Assembly: GCA_900751035.1 (NCBI GenBank)
Contig: CAADSF010000178.1
Coordinates: 1-5,010 of the forward strand
Length of the DNA: 5,010 bases
Reading direction: 5' to 3'
Origin: an uncultured Oscillospiraceae bacterium
GTDB lineage: Bacteria; Bacillota; Clostridia; Oscillospirales; Oscillospiraceae
The position numbers and the translations under genes are program-made. Of the stretch, positions 1 to 5,010 are shown piece by piece (within the stretch, counting starts at the first letter, position 1; each line of letters opens with the position of its first letter). The notes under the pieces were generated by a model, which saw nothing but the letters and a program-made list of their open reading frames with translations, was not told the DNA's origin and did no database searches.

Positions 1-357
1 GCCGCGAAGGAGATCTCCGTCGATTTTCTCCGCCGCAGCACGCAGGCGGACGGCGTGATCTCCACCCGCGCGAACATGATTCAGCGGGCAAAGGAGCTGA
101 ACATGATCGCGATCCTGCGGGTCTTTCTGATTGACTCCATGGCGCTCGATTCGGCGCTGGGCGCGAAGAATCTCAAGCCGGACGCCATTGACATCCTGCC
201 CGGCCTGATGCCGTCGATGCTGCGCAAGGTGCGGCAGCTGACGGATCTGCCGATTCTGACCGGCGGGCTCATCATGGAAAAGAAAGAGGTCATGCAGGCG
301 CTTGAGGCGGGTGCGCTCGCCATTTCCAGCACGGCTCCCGCCGTCTGGCAGATGTGA
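1..357 (+). CDS. glpP: Glycerol-3-phosphate-responsive antiterminator GlpP (5' end outside the window)
   Basis: Frame 1 is open from the first base to the TGA at 355-357, giving the last 118 residues of a protein whose start lies upstream. The visible part matches my memory of Bacillus subtilis GlpP (about 190 residues): GVISTRANMI (Bacillus GIISTRSSVI), then a RVFLIDS segment, KPDAIDILPGLMPSML, a TGGLI segment and EVMQALEAGALAIS near the C-terminus. In Bacillus this family binds glycerol 3-phosphate and leader mRNA, preventing termination ahead of glp genes. The protein has a TIM-barrel-like fold and is cytoplasmic. The downstream glp operon fits this role. Seen: the frame and motifs. Known: the family function. 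Inferred: that its targets are the leaders of this operon. A GTG at 55 lies in the middle of conserved sequence and is not the start. Confidence 0.93.
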   Translation, partial: AAKEISVDFLRRSTQADGVISTRANMIQRAKELNMIAILRVFLIDSMALDSALGAKNLKPDAIDILPGLMPSMLRKVRQLTDLPILTGGLIMEKKEVMQALEAGALAISSTAPAVWQM

Positions 358-363
358 GGAGGT
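357..363 (+). promoter_or_regulatory. Ribosome binding site of the TetR-family regulator
   Basis: AGGAGGT begins on the last base of the glpP stop codon and lies 7 bases before the ATG at 371. It fixes the start at 371, although the frame stays open upstream to 302, inside glpP. The tight junction suggests that the two regulators are co-transcribed and may be translationally coupled. Confidence 0.85.
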
Positions 364-370
364 TTGCGGC

Positions 371-892
371 ATGTGCAGCGATACAAAGGGCCGGATCGCC
401 GAGGCCGTAGAGCAGATGCTGCAGACAAGGCCGGTCTGCAGGATCACGGTGCAGAGCGTGATGGAGCAGGCGCAGATGAAGCGGCAGAGCTTCTATTATC
501 ACTATCAGGATATCTACAGCGTGCTGGAATGGATTGTGGAAACGGAGGTGTGTACGCCGCTCCAATTCGACGACGCGCAGGCCCCCGGCGAATGGTGTAT
601 GCAGGCGCTGACGCTGCTGCGGGAAAAGCAGGCGCTGCTGCGCAAGATTTCGCAGGCGCTCGGTCAGGAGACAATGTACCGCCTCACGGGGAAAATTATC
701 CGCCCGCAGCTCGCCCGGCTCCTGCCGGATTCGGAGACGGTGGACAGCGCGACGCATTCGCTCGCGCTCGATATGCTCTGTCAGGCCGCGTTCTGCACCG
801 TCGACAGTCTCGTCGTACACCGGGCGCCGCTCGACGCTGAAGCCTTTATGCAGAGGCTTCAGGCGCTGTTCCTGACCGTACAGAGCATTTGA
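371..892 (+). CDS. TetR/AcrR-family transcriptional regulator, DhaS-like
   Basis: A 173-residue protein. Residues 26-55 form a TetR-type helix-turn-helix: ITVQSVMEQAQ, then MKRQSFYYHYQD, then IYSVLEWI. The SFYYHYxD...LLEWI pattern is typical of the Firmicute subgroup that includes DhaS, the regulator of dihydroxyacetone kinase genes in Lactococcus. The C-terminal part (about 70-173) is helical and fits the ligand-binding/dimerisation region of that subgroup; the length is normal. The start is ATG 371, set by the AGGAGGT just upstream. It lies 13 bases after glpP and 222 bases before glpK, on the same strand. Inferred role: control of the downstream glycerol operon, perhaps through the GACA-type repeats at 994-1024. 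The ligand cannot be read from the sequence, and activation or repression is open, since DhaS is an activator while many relatives repress. The family call is firm; the target is not. Confidence 0.9.
   Translation: MCSDTKGRIAEAVEQMLQTRPVCRITVQSVMEQAQMKRQSFYYHYQDIYSVLEWIVETEVCTPLQFDDAQAPGEWCMQALTLLREKQALLRKISQALGQETMYRLTGKIIRPQLARLLPDSETVDSATHSLALDMLCQAAFCTVDSLVVHRAPLDAEAFMQRLQALFLTVQSI
837..862 (+). repeat. 9-bp inverted repeat at the 3' end of the TetR-family gene
   Basis: CTGAAGCCT (837-845) and AGGCTTCAG (854-862) are perfect inverted repeats with an 8-base loop, inside the coding sequence. TGAAGCC occurs again at 904-910, just after a six-T run (899-904), so the right arm could pair with either copy. 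The hairpin is 36 bases from the T run, so it is not a normal intrinsic terminator. It may be chance. Confidence 0.5.
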
Positions 893-928
893 TTCTTGTT
901 TTTTGAAGCCCTTCTATTCTCTGGATTC

Positions 929-951
929 GTGCATAAAATGTTATGTGCATA
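929..951 (+). repeat. Direct and inverted repeat upstream of the glpK promoter
   Basis: GTGCATA occurs twice, at 929-935 and 945-951, 16 bases apart. The same stretch contains the inverted repeat CATAA-AATG-TTATG (932-945). Two-fold symmetry of this size in an AT-rich control region could be a regulator site, but no specific regulator is recognised, and it lies about 70 bases upstream of the best -35 box. Confidence 0.4.
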
Positions 952-955
952 TCCG

Positions 956-1000
956 CTATAATTCAATCGATATAAATTTATTTTTTGTTGATTTTGACAT
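956..1000 (+). promoter_or_regulatory. AT-rich segment upstream of the glpK promoter
   Basis: This stretch is strongly A/T-rich compared with the GC-rich genes on both sides. It includes the 10-bp palindrome ATAAATTTAT (972-981), a six-T run and a consensus-like TTGACA (994-999). It could act as a promoter UP element or a curved region. TTGACA has no good -10 partner: TCTAAT at 1014-1019 is only 14 bases away. Confidence 0.4.
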
Positions 1001-1010
1001 TATCCGCAGC

Positions 1011-1024
1011 TTGTCTAATGACAA
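1011..1024 (+). promoter_or_regulatory. Candidate operator over the -35 box
   Basis: TTGTC-TAAT-GACAA is a perfect inverted repeat whose right arm overlaps the -35 element at 1018-1023. A third GACA half-site lies at 996-999 within TTGACA. From memory, the DhaS operator of Lactococcus also uses GACA/TGTC half-sites, so the neighbouring TetR-family protein is the natural candidate binder. Position and symmetry are seen; binding is inferred. Confidence 0.4.
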
Positions 1025-1046
1025 CGGCGCAGGCTTCCTGTATACT
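1018..1046 (+). promoter_or_regulatory. Probable sigma-A-type promoter of the glpKF operon
   Basis: The -35 box ATGACA (1018-1023, 5 of 6 to consensus) is followed after 17 bases by the -10 box TATACT (1041-1046, 5 of 6). Transcription would begin near 1053, giving a leader of about 60 bases before glpK. This is the best-spaced pair in the region. Confidence 0.65.
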
Positions 1047-1056
1047 GAGAGTTGAA

Positions 1057-1076
1057 GATACCACCATAGGGTGATC
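1057..1076 (+). promoter_or_regulatory. Small leader hairpin upstream of glpK
   Basis: CACC (1062-1065) pairs with GGTG (1070-1073) around an ATAG loop, and GAT (1057-1059) with ATC (1074-1076) across a two-base bulge. TTTT follows at 1079-1082. It starts almost at the predicted transcription start. It resembles a weak terminator or protein-binding stem and is the only structure in the glpK leader that GlpP could act on, but it is much weaker than a normal antiterminator-controlled terminator. Confidence 0.3.
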
Positions 1077-1114
1077 CATTTTAAATCTGCAAGAAAGATA
1101 AGGAGGACGTATTC

Positions 1115-2611
<1,497 letters not shown>

Positions 2612-2676
2612 AAAGCTTTTTCAGGAGAAGAAACGGAACACAACCAAATATTGATGTATGACAGGGAGGAATATTC

Positions 2677-3402
2677 ATGTTCTTAAAGTACTTATGTGAG
2701 TTCCTTGGCACAATGATGCTGATCCTGCTCGGCGACGGCGTCGTTGCAAACGTGACCCTCAACAAGTCCGGCATGAAGGGCGCAGGCTCTATCCAGATCA
2801 CCATTGCATGGGGCCTTGCGGTCATGGTACCCGCGTTCATCTTCGGCAAAGCCTCCGGTGCGAGCTTCAACCCCGCGCTGACCATCGCATTGGCAGCCGG
2901 CGGTATGTTCGACTGGGCGCTGGTTCCCGGCTACGTCATTGCGCAGATCCTCGGCGGTATCGTCGGCGGCGTTCTGGTCTACATCCTCTTTAAAGATCAC
3001 TTTGACGCGACAGAAGATCCCGGCACCAAGCTCGGCGTCTTCTCCACCGGCCCGTCCATCCCCAACACTGTCCGCAACATCGTGCAGGAGGCTATCGCGA
3101 CCTTCGTTCTGGTCTTCGCCATCTGCGGTCTGGGGCAGGTTCCGGAGCTCAACGACGGCGTTGGCAAGATTCTGGTCTTCGGCATCATCGTGTCCATCGG
3201 TATGTCCCTCGGCGGTCTGACCGGCTATGCGCTGAACCCGGCGCGTGACCTTGGCCCGCGTATCGCGCACGCCATTCTCCCCATCAAGGGCAAGGGCTCC
3301 AGCAACTTCAAGTACGGCCTGATCGTCCCCATCTTTGGGCCCATCATCGGTGGTCTTCTCGCCGTCCTGCTGTACAACGTCATCCCCTGGGCTGCTGCGT
3401 AA
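2677..3402 (+). CDS. glpF: Glycerol uptake facilitator (aquaglyceroporin)
   Basis: A 241-residue MIP-family channel that lets glycerol diffuse across the cytoplasmic membrane; GlpK then traps it. Six hydrophobic segments lie at about 5-25, 38-58, 83-105, 130-150, 160-182 and 212-236. The two half-helices carry the family's NPA boxes: N65-P66-A67 in GASFNPALTIA and N187-P188-A189 followed by R190-D191 in GYALNPARDLGPR. The aspartate after the second box is the mark of glycerol channels rather than water-only aquaporins. Relative to the E. coli GlpF selectivity filter, W45, G175 and R190 are conserved, F200 is replaced by Y184, and His66 beside the first box is Ser63. Length is in the normal range (240-285). 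The start is ATG 2677, with AGGGAGGA (2663-2670) 6 bases upstream. It follows glpK directly and is probably on the same transcript. Confidence 0.97.
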   Translation: MFLKYLCEFLGTMMLILLGDGVVANVTLNKSGMKGAGSIQITIAWGLAVMVPAFIFGKASGASFNPALTIALAAGGMFDWALVPGYVIAQILGGIVGGVLVYILFKDHFDATEDPGTKLGVFSTGPSIPNTVRNIVQEAIATFVLVFAICGLGQVPELNDGVGKILVFGIIVSIGMSLGGLTGYALNPARDLGPRIAHAILPIKGKGSSNFKYGLIVPIFGPIIGGLLAVLLYNVIPWAAA

Positions 3403-3404
3403 GT

Positions 3405-3455
3405 ACTGCCCACGCATCTGAATATACTCTGCTCTAAGTGAATGTGTCGGGCAGT
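3405..3455 (+). promoter_or_regulatory. Candidate antiterminator pairing before glpA
   Basis: ACTGCCC (3405-3411), just after the glpF stop, is the perfect complement of GGGCAGT (3449-3455), the middle of the 5' arm of the following terminator-like hairpin. The two pairings exclude each other. The upstream pairing is 7 bp, all Watson-Crick, with a 37-base loop, against 14 bp for the terminator, so it would need stabilising by a factor or by transcription timing. It is a prediction from complementarity. Confidence 0.4.
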
Positions 3456-3501
3456 CCAACCCTCCCACCGGAAGGCTTATTTGGGCTGCCCGACTTTCTT
3501 T
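3446..3501 (+). terminator. Internal intrinsic terminator or attenuator between glpF and glpA
   Basis: A 14-bp stem joins 3446-3459 (GTCGGGCAGTCCAA) to 3481-3494 (TTGGGCTGCCCGAC), with one T-G wobble at 3455/3485, a 21-base loop and a U-rich tail TTTCTTT at 3495-3501. The stem is strong and GC-rich; the loop is longer and the U tract less pure than in an ideal terminator. It ends 22 bases before the glpA start. It may lower or regulate expression of the dehydrogenase module relative to glpKF. Confidence 0.75.
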
Positions 3502-3509
3502 GGCAGATG

Positions 3510-3516
3510 AAGGAGG
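3510..3516 (+). promoter_or_regulatory. Ribosome binding site that selects the TTG start of glpA
   Basis: AAGGAGG lies 7 bases before TTG 3524. This spacing is ideal and matches the other genes here, so TTG 3524 is preferred over the in-frame TTG at 3500, which overlaps the U tract of the hairpin and has no ribosome site. The GGAGG part is complementary to CCTCC (3461-3465) in the hairpin loop. Confidence 0.85.
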
Positions 3517-3523
3517 AATCTTT

Positions 3524-4978
3524 TTGTACGACATCATCATTATCGGCGCAGGCGTTACCGGCTGCGCGGTCGCGCGGTACCTGTCCCGCTATGAGGGACG
3601 GATGCTGGTGCTGGAAAAGGCGGAGGATGTGTGCTGCGGCACCTCCAAGGCCAACAGCGCCATCGTCCACGCCGGATTCGACGCCGCGCACGGAAGCCTG
3701 ATGGCAAAAATGAATCTCGAAGGCAATCTCATGATGCCGCAGCTTGCGAAGGATCTTGATTTTGCGTTCAAAATGAACGGCTCGCTTGTTGTGTGTATGT
3801 CCGAGGAGGATCTGCCGAAGCTGCGCGCACTGTATGAAAACGGCGTAAAAAACGGCGTGAAGGAGCTGGAGATCGTAGACGCGAAGCGTCTGCACGAGCT
3901 GGAGCCGAACGTGTCGAAAAACGCCGTCGCCGCGCTCTGGGCGCCGACCGGCGGCATTGTCTGCCCGTTCAATCTGACCATTGCGCTGGCAGAGAATGCC
4001 TTTGACAACGGCGTGGAGTTCCAGTTCAATACCGAAGTCACCGGCTTTACGTGGGAGGGCGGCTATTGGACCATCCACACCAACCACGGCGAGTTTGAAA
4101 CGCGCTATGTCATCAACGCCGCAGGCGTCTATTCGGACGTGCTGCACAACATGGTTTCAACCCGCAAGCTGCACGTCACGCCGCGCCGCGGCGATTACTG
4201 CCTGCTGGACAAGAGCACCGGCGATTTCGTCTCGCATACCATCTTCCAGCTGCCCGGCAAGCTCGGCAAGGGCGTGCTGGTCAGCCCGACCGTCCACGGC
4301 AACACCATCGTCGGCCCGACGGCCATCGACATTGAAGACCGTGAGGGCACGAACACCACCGCCGAGGGTCTGAACGACCTCATCGAAAAGGCGGGCGCAA
4401 CGGTCGAGAACCTCCCCATCCGCCAGACCATCACGAGCTTCGCGGGTCTGCGTGCGCATGAGGACCACCACGAATTCGTCATCGGCGAGGCCGAGGGCGC
4501 ACAGCAGTTCATCGACTGCGCGGGCATTGAATCGCCTGGCCTGACGTCCTCTCCCGCCATCGGCCTGCACGTGTCGGAGCTGATGCGCGATCTGATGGGA
4601 TTAAAGGAAAAGGAGCATTTTATCGCCACGCGCAAAGGCGTGCTCGACCCGAAGACGCTCTCCAAAGAGGACTATCAGAAGCTCATCCGCGAAAAGCCCG
4701 CCTACGGCCAGATCATCTGCCGCTGCGAGCAGGTCACGGAGGGTGAAATTCTCGACGCCATCCACCGCCCCCTCGGCGCAAAGAGCCTCGACGGCGTCAA
4801 GCGCCGCACCCGTGCGGGCATGGGCCGCTGTCAGGCGGGCTTCTGCAGCCCGCGCGTGATGGAGATTCTGGCGCGTGAGCTGCACGTCAGTCAGAGCGAG
4901 ATCACCAAATGCGGCGGCGCGTCCCGGCTGATCGTCGGCACGAACAAGGACAAGCTTGAGGAGGTGCAGGACAAATGA
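3524..4978 (+). CDS. glpA: FAD-dependent glycerol-3-phosphate dehydrogenase, GlpA-like, with C-terminal [2Fe-2S] domain
   Basis: This 484-residue flavoprotein probably oxidises glycerol 3-phosphate to dihydroxyacetone phosphate. The N-terminus MYDIIIIGAGVTG is a Rossmann FAD site (G8, G10, G13), with E31 at the end of the second strand to hold the FAD ribose. GTSKANSAIVHAG (39-51) is the usual DAO-fold motif of GlpA/LhgO-type oxidases. SFAGLRA (R310) and AGIESPGLTSSPAIGLH close the FAD-oxidoreductase domain. A BFD-like iron-sulfur domain follows at about 396-450, with four cysteines: C399, C401, C436 and C441 (CxC-x34-CxxxxC). The protein is shorter than E. coli GlpA (about 540) and normal for the clostridial form. 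No membrane segment or signal peptide is seen. The start is TTG 3524. It follows glpF after a hairpin, and its stop overlaps the next start as ATGA. The electron acceptor is unknown. Related 2-hydroxyacid oxidases share the fold, but the operon supports glycerol 3-phosphate. Confidence 0.92.
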   Translation: MYDIIIIGAGVTGCAVARYLSRYEGRMLVLEKAEDVCCGTSKANSAIVHAGFDAAHGSLMAKMNLEGNLMMPQLAKDLDFAFKMNGSLVVCMSEEDLPKLRALYENGVKNGVKELEIVDAKRLHELEPNVSKNAVAALWAPTGGIVCPFNLTIALAENAFDNGVEFQFNTEVTGFTWEGGYWTIHTNHGEFETRYVINAAGVYSDVLHNMVSTRKLHVTPRRGDYCLLDKSTGDFVSHTIFQLPGKLGKGVLVSPTVHGNTIVGPTAIDIEDREGTNTTAEGLNDLIEKAGATVENLPIRQTITSFAGLRAHEDHHEFVIGEAEGAQQFIDCAGIESPGLTSSPAIGLHVSELMRDLMGLKEKEHFIATRKGVLDPKTLSKEDYQKLIREKPAYGQIICRCEQVTEGEILDAIHRPLGAKSLDGVKRRTRAGMGRCQAGFCSPRVMEILARELHVSQSEITKCGGASRLIVGTNKDKLEEVQDK

Positions 4979-5010
4979 AATATGACATTGTCGTCATCGG
5001 CGGCGGCCCC
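4975..5010 (+). CDS. FAD/NAD(P)-dependent oxidoreductase, start only (3' end outside the window)
   Basis: Only twelve codons are present: MKYDIVVIGGGP. The beta strand followed by GGGP is the start of a Rossmann FAD-binding fold, of the GGGPAGL kind common in pyridine-nucleotide-disulfide-type oxidoreductases; E. coli GlpB, as I recall it, has GGGLAG instead. The ATG at 4975 overlaps the glpA stop (ATGA), with AGGAGGT (4959-4965) 9 bases upstream inside glpA, so the two are translationally coupled. In Clostridia and Thermotoga a GlpA-like protein is often followed by such an oxidoreductase and a small DUF1667 protein. That makes an electron-accepting partner for GlpA likely, but too little is visible to be sure. 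Confidence 0.8.
   Translation, partial: MKYDIVVIGGGP

Noticed and set aside
302..370. Upstream extension of the TetR-family gene into glpP
   Set aside because: The extra residues lie inside conserved glpP and match nothing in the family; ATG 371 has an ideal ribosome site.
957..962. Perfect TATAAT that could be a -10 box
   Set aside because: No acceptable -35 element lies 16-18 bases upstream, and the ATGACA-N17-TATACT pair downstream is better.
1018..1032. Possible catabolite-responsive element (cre) over the -35 box
   Set aside because: Against the 15-base consensus it has about four mismatches at fixed positions, so it is not supportable.
2654..2686. Ten-codon reading frame overlapping the glpF start
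   Set aside because: It has no ribosome site of its own and no sign of conservation; its middle is the glpF ribosome site.
3423..3428. TATACT in the glpF-glpA spacer as an internal promoter
   Set aside because: The sequence 17 bases upstream (TAAGTA) is not a -35 box and there is no extended -10 TG. An internal promoter cannot be excluded but is not supported.
2692..3540. A 282-residue open frame on the - strand across glpF
   Set aside because: Antisense shadow of glpF. The product is very charged and low in complexity, and its proposed start lies within the glpA control region.

Overview
This window holds most of a glycerol catabolism locus on the + strand, probably from a Clostridia-class Firmicute; a GC-rich gut lineage such as Oscillospirales is a guess. 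The reasons are a GlpP-type antiterminator gene (a Firmicute/Thermotoga regulator), strong AGGAGG ribosome sites, a short glycerol dehydrogenase of the clostridial GlpA type with a C-terminal iron-sulfur domain, and GC-rich genes separated by AT-rich control regions. All genes point the same way. There are no RNA genes, mobile elements or CRISPR arrays.

Layout: 1-357 is the 3' part of glpP, the glycerol-3-phosphate-responsive antiterminator. 371-892 is a TetR-family regulator of the DhaS type whose ribosome site overlaps the glpP stop. 893-1114 is an AT-rich control region with a good sigma-A-type promoter (1018-1046), an inverted repeat over its -35 box and a short leader. 1115-2611 is glpK (glycerol kinase). 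2677-3402 is glpF (glycerol facilitator). 3403-3523 is a structured spacer with a 14-bp terminator-like hairpin. 3524-4978 is a glpA-like FAD glycerol-3-phosphate dehydrogenase starting at TTG. From 4975 a second flavoprotein begins, overlapping the glpA stop by ATGA and running off the window.

Together the genes describe one pathway. GlpF lets glycerol in, GlpK traps it as glycerol 3-phosphate, and the GlpA-like enzyme oxidises that to dihydroxyacetone phosphate, passing electrons through FAD and a [2Fe-2S] centre, perhaps to the next flavoprotein. GlpP and the TetR protein are the probable local regulators.

The gene content is a familiar pathway and I do not see a wholly new system. The most interesting part is the glpF-glpA spacer. 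A strong hairpin with a U-rich tail can compete with an upstream segment (3405-3411) that pairs with its 5' arm, and its loop contains CCTCC, which can pair with the glpA ribosome site. This looks like an internal attenuator separating glycerol uptake/kinase from the dehydrogenase module, and it is a candidate GlpP target. It is an inference from sequence only.
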